This document shows positions 1 through 9,109 of a DNA stretch of 62,251 nt, one piece after another. This DNA comes from Sphaerochaeta sp. Its GTDB lineage: Bacteria > Spirochaetota > Spirochaetia > Sphaerochaetales > Sphaerochaetaceae. Position numbers and translations under genes: made by a program. The DNA lies in NCBI GenBank assembly GCA_016342655.1, contig JAEINL010000014.1, forward strand, positions 1 through 62,251. Direction: 5' to 3'. Under the pieces are notes generated by a model. The model worked only from the letters and a program-made list of their open reading frames with translations. It ran no database searches and had not been told where the DNA came from. Within the stretch, counting starts at the first letter, position 1; each line of letters opens with the position of its first letter.

Positions 1-302
1 AAATCTAGCTATAAATTGACCGGATTTACCCACCGTATTTAAGGTAGGAGGAAAAATCCATTTTCGGCTTACAGCAAAATCTTTGTTTTTGCAGATATTT
101 TGTTCATGTAGTTACAACTGAAAAGTGCTTAATACGTATAAATATTTCGTAAATACTGCACTATACTGAAAGTGTAACACGTAAAATAATGGTATATGGT
201 ATTTTTTATGATCTAGGAGGTAGCCACCCAATGTGTTCGGTAGTTCATTTGCTATCGTTTTGTATAGTAAAAAAATGTATTGAAATGCGTGTCTCTTGCC
301 AC
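1..302. other. Intergenic, no gene recognised
   Basis: This is AT-rich DNA downstream of the hybrid kinase gene, which reads leftward and ends at 303. I see no convincing gene. A strong Shine-Dalgarno-like AGGAGG at 215-220 precedes an ATG at 231, but that frame runs only about 35 codons and then overlaps the kinase gene antisense, so it is not called. No clear terminator hairpin was recognised. Confidence 0.5.
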
Positions 303-2561
303 CTACGTCTTTGTATTCCCATACATCTTTGCCAACAGTTCATATCTGCCTGAAACACCACATTTGGTGTAGATTGCACGATTATGGTTGGCTACCGTCT
401 TACAAGAGATATGAAGTTCATCAGCGATGAGTTTGTCACTCTTACCCTCAGTGATGAGTTGTAGGATTTCTTGCTCGCGGGAAGAAAGAGCCTGCTCCGA
501 ACCAAAGGATAACAACTGGGAGTTTCTTGCTGGCTTCGATGCAGTATGGGGATGTTCCATCTCAAAGAGTAGGCTTTCCAACCCCTGACGGAACTTTCCG
601 ACCCTTGAACCTACCAGTTCCTTGTCATGGCTGAGCACTGACTCGATGATGACGAGCAACATCTCAGAGCTGAATGGCTTGGTGATATAGCGGATCGCTC
701 CTTCCTTAAGCGAATCTATCCTTTCCTCCATTGAATCCCGGGCAGTAAGGAAAATGAGGGGGATGGGGGTATCTTTGAAGAGCAGCCTGACCTCCTTGAG
801 GAACGCATGACCATCCATAATGGGCATCATGATGTCGCTGATGATCAGGTCAACCTTGTGCTGTTCCAGTATGATCAGCCCTTCTCTGGCAGACGCGGCC
901 TGGACCACCTGGTAGGAGGGCTGCAAGATCGATTGGATGTAGGAGCGCAAATCATTGTTATCCTCCAGCACCATGATGGTTGGAAGCTTGGTATCCCGTT
1001 GAACTTCAGCAGAGGGCAAGCTGGAGAAATCAGAAAGGTATAGAGGAGCTAGGGACGAAGAGGCCTTTATCCTCGATTGTCTGTATTCAACGATAGAGGA
1101 GGGGAACACCAGGGTAAAGGTACTCCCTTTCCCGAGTGAACTCTCTAGGGTTACAGCTCCACCGTAACCCTCCATGATATGCTTAACCAGAGGAAGCCCG
1201 AGTCCCGTCTGCATGGAGGCTGAGCCATATTCGACAACCTCAAATTGCTCGAAGATTTTCTGCATATTTTCCTTAGCCACACCCCTGCCACTGTCAGAGA
1301 CAGCAATAAGCAGGTTACTTTCGTCGTCAGCCTTGACAATAACCTTAATAGTCCCACCAGCGGATGTGTACTTCAAAGCATTGGAAAGTAGGTTCATGAC
1401 CAGAGATTCAAAATCTTCTTGGGATACCTTTAGAGCAAGTTCGGATTGCTTTGGCTGATGTGCATAGGTTAGGTATATCTGTTTTTCCTCCGCTATGGGA
1501 AGGAACTCCTGCACTATGATCGACAATGTCTGCTCTAATGCAATGGGCTCTTCAACGCTCTGGTTGCGATTTCGTTCCAACCTAAGCATATGGTTTACCT
1601 GCCTGAGAAGGATAAGGCTATTGCGTTCGATGGCTGCAAGGTAGATATCGGCGTTTTTAAGAGAATCACCATATACCCTATTTCGCAACTGGTGGATTAT
1701 TCCCAGGATGATGGTGAGAGGTGTGCGCGTTTCATGGCTCATGTTCAGGAAAAATCGTGTCCGCTCCTCATGCAAAGCAATAAGCTGAAGGCGTTTTGCT
1801 TCAGAGCTCTGTTGCTCCAGCTTGATACGATTGTATCTGTTGCCTGTGGCAAGGGAGAACAAGACTGCTTGCAGTGAGAGTCCAATGGGTTGGTTATACT
1901 GCATCAGGAAGGTGGCAAAGGCTTCATGGCTCTGCATGAAGCTGAAGATATTCAACGCATTCACTGAGGTAATGAACGCAGGGGGAATAAAGGCGATAAG
2001 CAAGAGGATTGCCTCTGTCCTCATCCAGGAGATTGCCCTGATGATTGTATAAAGGAAGATGATTGTTGTATAGAATACGAACAGCTCCCGCATGAAGTTG
2101 AGCGTGCTGTGCAAAGCATGTGCTGAAGGAAATAGCGCCTTGAGGAAAAAGAACATGATCGTATAGCCAGCGATGACCAGGATGGACACTTTATTGCATA
2201 GGGAAATTTTTGGAGCATGTTCGGATAGTGAGAAGAATTTTTCAAAGAAGAGCAGGAAGGTTATGAACAAAAGGTGGGTAATCAGGGTGACGCGGTTGTA
2301 GGTGAGGGAGAATAGGAAACGGTCATAGGAAGAAAAGGTCTGCAAGATTAAAAGCAGACACATGATGACTGCAAAGTAGACGAACATCAGCTCTTTTGTG
2401 GAGATTGCCAAAAACAGTGTGTACAGCAGAAGGCCCAACAACACCCCTATGGCCAGGATGCCAATGACGAAAGCACCATTGTTGGTGGAGGCATACTTAG
2501 GCACGATCAAAGAAGAGGCAGCGCACACAGAAGGGGAAGCCATGATCATCAGCGTCAGCAT
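303..2561 (-). CDS. Hybrid sensor histidine kinase with receiver and LuxR-type HTH
   Basis: A one-protein two-component system of 752 aa. The order is a signal-peptide-like N-terminus, a multi-helix membrane region resembling 7TM-DISM sensors (about residues 30-250), a HisKA domain with the phospho-acceptor His in NMSHETRTPL (near residue 275), and a HATPase domain with N box (LLSNALKYTSAGG), G1 (DSGRGVA) and G2 (GLGLPLVKH). A receiver domain with Asp in ISDIMMP (near 575) and a C-terminal GerE/LuxR helix-turn-helix (SREQEILQLI, about 685-745) follow. All catalytic residues expected of the family are present, so it should both sense and bind DNA. A membrane-anchored DNA-binding output is unusual but known for such fusions. 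The ATG at 2561 gives a signal peptide without basic residues. The frame stays open upstream through an ATT codon that would add Arg and Lys, so the true start may be slightly further upstream. The ligand is unknown. Confidence 0.85.
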   Translation of the reverse strand: MLTLMIMASPSVCAASSLIVPKYASTNNGAFVIGILAIGVLLGLLLYTLFLAISTKELMFVYFAVIMCLLLILQTFSSYDRFLFSLTYNRVTLITHLLFITFLLFFEKFFSLSEHAPKISLCNKVSILVIAGYTIMFFFLKALFPSAHALHSTLNFMRELFVFYTTIIFLYTIIRAISWMRTEAILLLIAFIPPAFITSVNALNIFSFMQSHEAFATFLMQYNQPIGLSLQAVLFSLATGNRYNRIKLEQQSSEAKRLQLIALHEERTRFFLNMSHETRTPLTIILGIIHQLRNRVYGDSLKNADIYLAAIERNSLILLRQVNHMLRLERNRNQSVEEPIALEQTLSIIVQEFLPIAEEKQIYLTYAHQPKQSELALKVSQEDFESLVMNLLSNALKYTSAGGTIKVIVKADDESNLLIAVSDSGRGVAKENMQKIFEQFEVVEYGSASMQTGLGLPLVKHIMEGYGGAVTLESSLGKGSTFTLVFPSSIVEYRQSRIKASSSLAPLYLSDFSSLPSAEVQRDTKLPTIMVLEDNNDLRSYIQSILQPSYQVVQAASAREGLIILEQHKVDLIISDIMMPIMDGHAFLKEVRLLFKDTPIPLIFLTARDSMEERIDSLKEGAIRYITKPFSSEMLLVIIESVLSHDKELVGSRVGKFRQGLESLLFEMEHPHTASKPARNSQLLSFGSEQALSSREQEILQLITEGKSDKLIADELHISCKTVANHNRAIYTKCGVSGRYELLAKMYGNTKT

Positions 2562-2688
2562 GGCTGTTTTCCAAGACGTAATCCTTGAGACAATGGTAGC
2601 TATGGATTCCTCCTCGGTGTCTAGAAGAGTATCACGGGAAAAGAGGAATCGTAAAGGCAGTGACAGGAGGCTATGGAGGAAAATGTAA

Positions 2689-2719
2689 GGTACGCCTCTC
2701 TTGTGCAGAGAGGCGTACC
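2689..2719 (-). terminator. Strong hairpin downstream of lipoprotein gene
   Basis: A perfect 13-bp stem (GGTACGCCTCTCT at 2689-2701 with its complement at 2707-2719) closes a 5-nt loop just after the stop of the leftward lipoprotein gene. Read on the minus strand it is followed by TTACATTTT, a weak T tract. It is probably a rho-independent terminator separating the lipoprotein gene from the kinase gene. Confidence 0.65.
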
Positions 2720-2726
2720 GGGACTC

Positions 2727-5294
2727 TTACCACGTCAAGGCAAGGTTGCGTCCCAATGATTTGACATGAACCGTGTAGGAATCAGAGCCATCGAGGGTAA
2801 TGGAGGACCCAGGCACGGTAACGCTTTGTAGTGTCACCACCTTGGAACTCACTTCATTTGGATAGATGAGGTCACCCTCACTCAGGCTTTCCGAACGGTC
2901 CATGTCAATGATCACAACAGCATAATACGAGCCAGAGCTAACCTTCTGAATAGTTGAGCTTATAGTACCAATGTCTACGGTTGCCATCTTGAAGAATACA
3001 GGATTGAGGGTATGGTCCAGGCAGAGGGTATTTTCTAGAAACAAGGCTATGAAAGCACTTTTTCCTGTAGCCGATGAAGGGGTGTTGTTCACCGTTACCC
3101 CCACATCATAGTTTGATACTGTCTCGAACACATACTGCTCTTCTGTCACCTTTGACGGATAGGACTTGTCATCTTCCACTGCTATTGCCTTCAATACAGT
3201 ATCGCCTGATATGGGAATGGCTGCGGTATATTTTGTCGATGCGGCTGTAGGAGTACTGCCATCGGTTGTGTAGTAGATGGTCGTATGCTCATCGGAGGGT
3301 CTGCCCTGATTGGTGATGGTCGCCTGTACCTGTGAGGTAAATGGACCCTCTTCAGCAGAAGGCGTAATTTTTGGTGCAAGGGCATAGACTTCACAGTACG
3401 GGATATTGCTTGCACTTAGTTGGAATTTATCGAGTCTGAACCGCAGATCTGTCTCCAATCCATGCTCATCCGATTGTGGACCGTAGAACCCCCGCTGTAT
3501 TGGCACAGGGCCATTGGGGTCAGTCCCCCATCCCCCGAAATCATCTACTCCTACCTTCGGAGCGAAACAGAGAATCCGTTTCTCAAAATCTGCTGCACCT
3601 ATGGCAGCTCCACCACCCCAAGCTCTTCCCAAGCAATCCTCCCCATACTGAATGGTAACCTGTATTTCAAGCTTAACTGCAATTTCAACAATTGAATCGT
3701 GCAGGTAGGTTGGAGAACTTGCTGATGGAGGATCATAAGTATACGCCGTCCAAGTATCGCTGGGATACCTTCCCCCGATCACACAGATTCTTCCCATGGA
3801 GAGATCCAACAGCGTAGGATAATTATCGGTATAGATCGGTATAGTTCCACTGGGCGTAAGTGTCCTGAATATCTGCGTGTCATCATAGATATTGCTGACA
3901 ATGCCACTGTCATATGCATAGACCCCAAAATAGTCAGTCATACGGGACCTGCTGACAACATCAAGACGGGTGTCACTATAGATAACACAGGACATGTCCC
4001 CGGACCCAAGATGGTCATCGCTCTCATAGTAGACGAGGTTTGCCCCCTCTGATGTCCGTATGGTTGACCCGTCTGCAGATGTAAGGGCAGTGCTTAAGTT
4101 GGGATCACTGTGGTTGTAGGTGCTAAACCCTCCGGGATTGGCATCATTTTCCAGATAAGGCCTCAGGTAAGGATTTACCGGGTCATTTCCGTTGAACAAG
4201 GAATTTGATGCCACCCAGTATATGCATGCTAGGGAGGCAAGTGGGCGCTTGTCCTCATTTGGTGCTTCAAAGGTACACCAGGAATTAGGACCATAATCAA
4301 CAAGGAAGGTGGGTACAGCCTTTGCATTGTACGTATAGGTCCCTACATAATCCTTCATGATCCCATGGTCGTTTACCTGGTCATATCCTGTTACTGTCGT
4401 AGGTGTTCCTGTGTCGGTGACTTGGGGTACAGAGCTGCCATCAAAGGAATCAGGGCCATCACCATGCTTGAGGTATGCCCATTGCCATCCCTTGTCGGGG
4501 CTATCGCCTTCCCTATTTACCACGAGGTCCCCAGCTTTGAAGGCTCCCATATCGTTGTAGTAGAGCCTTATCGAGCCATACCCATTGAATGTGGCCTCAT
4601 AATACACCAACTCATATGCAACGCCGCAGTATGGCACTCCTGTAGGGGGAACAGTATTAACGACAACAGTGAAGCTGGTGTCACCCTTCAAGTCAAAGAT
4701 AGCCAAGGTGTCGTCAGTGACATCAGCTGCTGTCCCATTGGTACCATCATAGATGACGAAAGCGTTGGTTTTTACCTGTGTCGAGGTGATAGGGGTGCTT
4801 GCGTCAACATACACATCGAAACTCAGCATGCTGTTCTCATCTACAGGATTGTCAGGATAATGGGAACTGTTGAACCCAGGAAGCTTGGTCATGGTGTTCG
4901 CCCGATACGCGCTAAGCGCCTCAGAAGCCCAGGCATCGGTGTTTTTCTTCCCATAGATACCTTTTGTACCAATATCAAGGACGACTGAGTCAGGTATCAG
5001 GGCGATGTAACGGTAGGCCACCTTAAGAGCATCGGCTTCGATGGTGAGAACAAAGTCAGTTTCTTTTGTAATCCAACGTGAGGTGAGACCTCTGCTTCCA
5101 GCATCCGGATCAAGCTCAACTGCCTTGAATGAGGACTGTCCATCGGGAGGGGTCGGTTTGGTCCAGACAAACTGAGGCGGGGAATCTCCACCTCCACTAC
5201 CTCCGTCATCACCGGGGGATGATCCGTCCTTACATCCGATCAGGATCCCTAGCACCATAAGAAATACAAAAATATAGACCTTCTGTATCTGCAT
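2727..5294 (-). CDS. Large surface lipoprotein with chitobiase-type C-terminal module
   Basis: An 855-aa predicted lipoprotein. The N-terminus has a hydrophobic signal ending in a lipobox (GILIGC, Cys near residue 21) followed by a Gly/Ser/Asp-rich linker, so it should be lipid-anchored and exported. About residues 630-715 resemble the CHB_HEX_C_1 chitobiase/beta-hexosaminidase C-terminal module (motif YYTTDGSTPT, then a block containing LKAIAVEDD). That module is an Ig-like fold common in secreted bacterial proteins and is not itself catalytic. The long central part (about 50-600) is rich in Gly, Asp, Thr and Tyr and I do not recognise a domain in it. It stands alone between two terminators or promoters. 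The function is unknown; a surface or carbohydrate-related role is inference only. Confidence 0.8.
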   Translation of the reverse strand: MQIQKVYIFVFLMVLGILIGCKDGSSPGDDGGSGGGDSPPQFVWTKPTPPDGQSSFKAVELDPDAGSRGLTSRWITKETDFVLTIEADALKVAYRYIALIPDSVVLDIGTKGIYGKKNTDAWASEALSAYRANTMTKLPGFNSSHYPDNPVDENSMLSFDVYVDASTPITSTQVKTNAFVIYDGTNGTAADVTDDTLAIFDLKGDTSFTVVVNTVPPTGVPYCGVAYELVYYEATFNGYGSIRLYYNDMGAFKAGDLVVNREGDSPDKGWQWAYLKHGDGPDSFDGSSVPQVTDTGTPTTVTGYDQVNDHGIMKDYVGTYTYNAKAVPTFLVDYGPNSWCTFEAPNEDKRPLASLACIYWVASNSLFNGNDPVNPYLRPYLENDANPGGFSTYNHSDPNLSTALTSADGSTIRTSEGANLVYYESDDHLGSGDMSCVIYSDTRLDVVSRSRMTDYFGVYAYDSGIVSNIYDDTQIFRTLTPSGTIPIYTDNYPTLLDLSMGRICVIGGRYPSDTWTAYTYDPPSASSPTYLHDSIVEIAVKLEIQVTIQYGEDCLGRAWGGGAAIGAADFEKRILCFAPKVGVDDFGGWGTDPNGPVPIQRGFYGPQSDEHGLETDLRFRLDKFQLSASNIPYCEVYALAPKITPSAEEGPFTSQVQATITNQGRPSDEHTTIYYTTDGSTPTAASTKYTAAIPISGDTVLKAIAVEDDKSYPSKVTEEQYVFETVSNYDVGVTVNNTPSSATGKSAFIALFLENTLCLDHTLNPVFFKMATVDIGTISSTIQKVSSGSYYAVVIIDMDRSESLSEGDLIYPNEVSSKVVTLQSVTVPGSSITLDGSDSYTVHVKSLGRNLALTW

Positions 5295-5517
5295 ACCAAT
5301 GCCCTCCTCTATCCATAATCAGTATGTATGGAGGATGCAAAGCCTACTAGGGTGAAGAAATACCTAATTGCATAGGTAATGCTACCTAGGCAATGCAACT
5401 AGGCAAATAGTAGGTGTACGAGTTCATACAACCCCTTTGGAATAGGAAATACCAAGAAAATCAAAGGAATATGGGGGGATTTCCCCATTTCAATACCCAA
5501 TGCACGAGCATATCCCC

Positions 5518-5545
5518 TTGAACAATCATCCCAAGATGGTACACT
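5518..5545 (+). promoter_or_regulatory. Sigma70-type promoter for adenine deaminase
   Basis: TTGAAC (5518-5523) and TACACT (5540-5545) are spaced by 16 nt, 42 nt upstream of the ade start. The rest of 5295-5517 holds no gene. It carries short A+T-rich direct and inverted elements around 5375-5412 with repeated CTAGG units that I could not assign. No purine riboswitch consensus was found. Confidence 0.55.
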
Positions 5546-5587
5546 ACTAACCAAGAACATGTTTTTTTTTATCAGAAGGAGCTAACC

Positions 5588-7348
5588 ATGACGGAAATGG
5601 AACAGAGTAATAAACAGAGTATGAAGCATACCATTGAAGTGGCAACCGGTCGCCAAGAGGCAGACCTTTGCATCACTGGGTCCCACATACTTGATGTATA
5701 TAATAAAGAATGGTTTTCAGCTGACCTGCTCATAGCCGATGGAATAATCTGTGGATATGCCAAAAGCGGGGAAGGCCGTGGCAAGGAGGTCTTTGATGCC
5801 AAGGGCAAGTACCTCCTTCCTGGCTTTATCGACGCCCATGTCCATATAGAATCCTCCCACAGTACCCCGGAGGAATTCTCCAACTTGGTTGTCCCCTGTG
5901 GCACCACTACCGTCGTGGCAGACCCTCATGAGCTGTGCAATGTCACAGGCCTTGCGGGTCTCGACTATATGCTGGCGGCAACCGAAGAGACAGCGTTGCA
6001 GGCCTTCTTCATGGTCCCTTCGTGTGTCCCCGCTACCGAGTTTGAACATAGCGGAGCTGTCCTTCATGCTCCGGAGATAGCCAAGCGCATCGGACATCCT
6101 AGGGTTTTGGGTCTTGGGGAGATGATGGACTACCCCGGGGTCATCGCGGGCAGTGACATGGTGGTGGATAAGATACTGGAAGCAAGAAAGGTCGGGAAAA
6201 TTATCGATGGGCACAGTCCTGCAATCTCTGACTCTGACCTTGATGCCTATGCTTCCACAGGCATCAGGACCGACCATGAGTGTGAGAGTGCAGAAGAGCT
6301 GCAAAGTAGGGTTCGTCGTGGCATGTATGTCATGCTCCGTGAAGGTTCGGCGTGTAAGAATGTGTTGGGACTGCTTGGTGGAGTGACCTCGGCAAACAGC
6401 AGACGGTGTCTTTTCTGCACCGATGACCGCCAGCCCAAGAGCATACTGGAGGATGGGCATATCAATAATAATGTGCGCATTTCTGTCGCGGATGGACTCG
6501 ATCCCATCGAGGCTATCTGTATGGCGACGGTCAACAGCAGCGAATGCTACAACCTGAGGGACAGGGGTGCAATCGCCCCTGGTATGAGGGCTGATCTGGT
6601 GCTTTGTGACAACCTTACAGACTTCTCGATGAGTCGCGTCTACATCGGAGGGGAGTTGGTTGCCCAGGATGGAAAGATTCTCAGGCCTGTTTTGGCACAG
6701 TACGATGAGCGGGTAGCGCCTAAGATGCAAGTCAAGGATTTTTCTGTTTCCGCACTATCCCTTCCTTTGCAAAGTTCACACGTGCGCATCATCGATGTCA
6801 TTCCCGGTGGCGTCGTCACCGGAGCAGGGGAGGCCGAGGTCTCTGTTGTGCAGGGAGCGTGGGTCCATGACCCTGAAGTGGATATCATCAAGCTGGCCGT
6901 CATCGAACGACACAAGGGAACTGGGAATGTTGGTGTAGCCCTTATCCGGGGCCTTGGACTCAAGGGAGGGGCCATAGCCTCCTCAGTAGGCCATGACTCG
7001 CACAATATCATTGTAGCAGGTGACAACGACCAGGATATGGTTGCAGCTGTAGAGTACCTCATAGGCATTGGAGGAGGGATGGCCTTGCTCAAGGAAGGTA
7101 AAGTCCTTGCCTCACTTGCCATGCCTATAGGCGGTCTTATGAGCGACAGGCCAGGCTCCGAGATTGCCAAAGCCTTGGATACATTGCATGAAGTCGGGCA
7201 AAGGGAATTTGCCATCAAAGCCGATATCGATGTCTTTACCACCCTCAGTTTTATGGCATTGCCGGTAATACCTGCCTACAAGCTTACCGATACTGGGCTC
7301 TTTGACGTGAGGTGTTTTTCACATGTCCCTCTGGAGCTTAATAGATAA
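5588..7348 (+). CDS. ade: Adenine deaminase
   Basis: A 586-aa protein of the bacterial adenine deaminase (AdeC) branch of the amidohydrolase superfamily. It converts adenine to hypoxanthine and ammonia in purine salvage, in the cytoplasm. Metal-binding and catalytic signatures are in place: GFIDAHVHIESS (near 81-92), DPHE, GHSPAISD and DHECES. The typical C-terminal AdeC region with a GGGMALL-type loop is also present. The length matches the family. The start ATG has AAGGAG seven bases upstream, after a plausible promoter. The gene is monocistronic; its end overlaps by 11 bp the end of the convergent ABC ATPase gene, leaving no room for a separate terminator. Confidence 0.95.
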   Translation: MTEMEQSNKQSMKHTIEVATGRQEADLCITGSHILDVYNKEWFSADLLIADGIICGYAKSGEGRGKEVFDAKGKYLLPGFIDAHVHIESSHSTPEEFSNLVVPCGTTTVVADPHELCNVTGLAGLDYMLAATEETALQAFFMVPSCVPATEFEHSGAVLHAPEIAKRIGHPRVLGLGEMMDYPGVIAGSDMVVDKILEARKVGKIIDGHSPAISDSDLDAYASTGIRTDHECESAEELQSRVRRGMYVMLREGSACKNVLGLLGGVTSANSRRCLFCTDDRQPKSILEDGHINNNVRISVADGLDPIEAICMATVNSSECYNLRDRGAIAPGMRADLVLCDNLTDFSMSRVYIGGELVAQDGKILRPVLAQYDERVAPKMQVKDFSVSALSLPLQSSHVRIIDVIPGGVVTGAGEAEVSVVQGAWVHDPEVDIIKLAVIERHKGTGNVGVALIRGLGLKGGAIASSVGHDSHNIIVAGDNDQDMVAAVEYLIGIGGGMALLKEGKVLASLAMPIGGLMSDRPGSEIAKALDTLHEVGQREFAIKADIDVFTTLSFMALPVIPAYKLTDTGLFDVRCFSHVPLELNR

Positions 7349-8093
7349 TGGTCTTTTCCCCAATCGTGCATACAGTCATTTCAGTATCATAGAGGGTGGT
7401 CAGCACTTCACTGGTGACCACCTTCTCCTTTTCCCCAAAGGCGATCAGCTTGCCACCCTTGAGCATCGCCACATGGGTGGCAAGCTCATAGGCAAACTGG
7501 GCATCGTGCGTGGTGAAGATGATAGTCTTTCCCTGTTCATGCAAGGAAGCAAGTATATCAAGGACCTTTCTCCTGTTGGCAGGATCAAGGGCGGAGGTAG
7601 GTTCATCAAGGAGGAGGACCTTGCTCTCTTGGGCAATGGCACGGGCGATCAGGAGTAACTGGCCTTCACCCCCTGAAAGGGAGGTAACCGACCTTTGGGC
7701 AAACAGAGAGAGACCCACCATGTCCAACGCTTCGTAGGCGATATGCACATCCTTATCGGTAGGGGAGGCCATCTCAGCGAGATAGGGGGCCCTGCCAAAC
7801 AACGTGTAATCAAGCAGGGTGAAGGAGAAGTTGTAGTGCTCACTCTGGGGAACCAGGGCTATATTCCTTCCCAGTTCCTTTCTGCCGTATTCCTTCAGAG
7901 GTTTTCCGAAAAGCGTTATGGTGGGGGAGCTCTTCCACCCGAAAAGCAGATCCATCAGGGTGCTTTTTCCTGCACCGTTTGAACCCAGAAGCGCTAAGGT
8001 GGAGTGTTCCTCCACTTCAAGGGAGATAGCACAGAGGGCTCGGGTTCCACTGGGATAGGTAAAGCTGAGGTCCTCGATCTTGATCGCTGTCAT
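7338..8093 (-). CDS. ABC transporter ATP-binding protein (iron/cobalamin-type uptake)
   Basis: A 251-aa nucleotide-binding subunit of an importer of the FecCDE/BtuCD type. Walker A is GSNGAGKST (near 37-45), the signature is LSGGEGQ, Walker B is LLLDEPTSALD and the H-loop is TTHD. It is the last gene of a three-gene operon and its ATG overlaps the permease stop (ATGA). It would power uptake of a siderophore, haem, cobalamin or metal chelate; the sequence alone does not decide which. Confidence 0.9.
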   Translation of the reverse strand: MTAIKIEDLSFTYPSGTRALCAISLEVEEHSTLALLGSNGAGKSTLMDLLFGWKSSPTITLFGKPLKEYGRKELGRNIALVPQSEHYNFSFTLLDYTLFGRAPYLAEMASPTDKDVHIAYEALDMVGLSLFAQRSVTSLSGGEGQLLLIARAIAQESKVLLLDEPTSALDPANRRKVLDILASLHEQGKTIIFTTHDAQFAYELATHVAMLKGGKLIAFGEKEKVVTSEVLTTLYDTEMTVCTIGEKTIIY

Positions 8094-9109
8094 GCCTTGC
8101 CCTCCTGGTGCTTGAGCGAGAGGATCACCATGAATATGACCGCTCCGATAAAGCTGGTGAGCAACCCTATGGGAATCTCTGTTGGCAGGAGTGTCCTTCC
8201 TACCGTGTCACACAAAAGGAGGAAGAGCGAACCCATCACCATGGCTCCGGGAAGGGCTGCCTTGCTGTCAGAGCCGAAAAGCTTACGGGCTAGGTGTGGC
8301 ATGATAAGGCCGACCCATCCTATGAGACCGGTCAGCGATATGGTCAGCGTCGTCCCTACAGTGGCAACCACCAGCAATACAGTCCTGTCCAGCTTGGGAT
8401 TAAGTCCTACCGAGTAGGCACTCTTCTCCTGCAAGGAGAGTAGGTTCATCCTCCAGCGGTAGCTGAACAGGATACCAAGACATACGAGGACTATCGGCAT
8501 GACCGTAAGAATCTGCTTCCAGTTGCTATTCCAAAGGCCTCCCATCATCCAGAAGGTGATATCCTGCAGATCCTTTGTGGGTTCAGCAACCAGCTTGACC
8601 ACCCCAAGGGCAGAGGAGAAGATTGCCGAAACGGCAATACCGGAGAGCACCAGCCTGAGCAGCCACCCTCCAAAACGGAATCGCTTAGCCAAGAAATAGG
8701 AAGAGGCAAGGGCAAGCAGCCCAAAGAAGGTGGCACTTATCTGCACCATTGCAGAGCTGTTAGTCCCGGCAACGATGACCAGAGCCGCTCCAAAGGCCGA
8801 ACCCTGGCTTACCCCAAGGAAGCCCGGCTCAACCAAAGGGTTTGAGAAGAGCATCTGGAAGGTGAAGCCCGCGGCACTGAGTATTGCCCCTGCTATGATG
8901 GCAAGCAGAATCCTGGGAAGACGAATATTAATCATGATGTTTCTCATCATCATGTTTGTCCCAAGGTCGTTGGGGAAGGTGATGCCTCCCTTGGGATACC
9001 TTCCTGCAAACAGGAAGAGCACAGAGAGCAAAAACAAAAGCGTGAGCAGAAGCAACAGGACAACCCTGTTGCGCCTTTGCTCGCTACGATAGGAAAGCTG
9101 TGTGTTCAT
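8090..9109 (-). CDS. FecCD-family ABC transporter permease
   Basis: A 339-aa integral membrane permease of the FecCD/BtuC family, with about ten hydrophobic segments. It has the conserved LVEPGFLGVSQGSAFGA segment and the GLIGWVGLIMPHLAR motif that faces the ATPase. It overlaps the upstream binding-protein gene by one base and the downstream ATPase gene by four bases, so the three proteins should be made together as one importer. Probably a homodimeric channel. Confidence 0.92.
   Translation of the reverse strand: MNTQLSYRSEQRRNRVVLLLLLTLLFLLSVLFLFAGRYPKGGITFPNDLGTNMMMRNIMINIRLPRILLAIIAGAILSAAGFTFQMLFSNPLVEPGFLGVSQGSAFGAALVIVAGTNSSAMVQISATFFGLLALASSYFLAKRFRFGGWLLRLVLSGIAVSAIFSSALGVVKLVAEPTKDLQDITFWMMGGLWNSNWKQILTVMPIVLVCLGILFSYRWRMNLLSLQEKSAYSVGLNPKLDRTVLLVVATVGTTLTISLTGLIGWVGLIMPHLARKLFGSDSKAALPGAMVMGSLFLLLCDTVGRTLLPTEIPIGLLTSFIGAVIFMVILSLKHQEGKA

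Noticed and set aside
231..340. Short ORF with a perfect AGGAGG site at 215-220
   Set aside because: Only about 35 codons, rich in Cys and Ile, and its second half is antisense to the 3' end of the kinase gene; no family resemblance.
5295..5587. Possible purine riboswitch before adenine deaminase
   Set aside because: The conserved three-way junction elements of the purine aptamer are not present; a plain promoter explains the region.
5717..6730. Open antisense frame of 337 codons inside adenine deaminase
   Set aside because: Strong ade motifs are on the plus strand; the antisense product is low-complexity-like, rich in His/Arg/Cys, and has no ribosome site.
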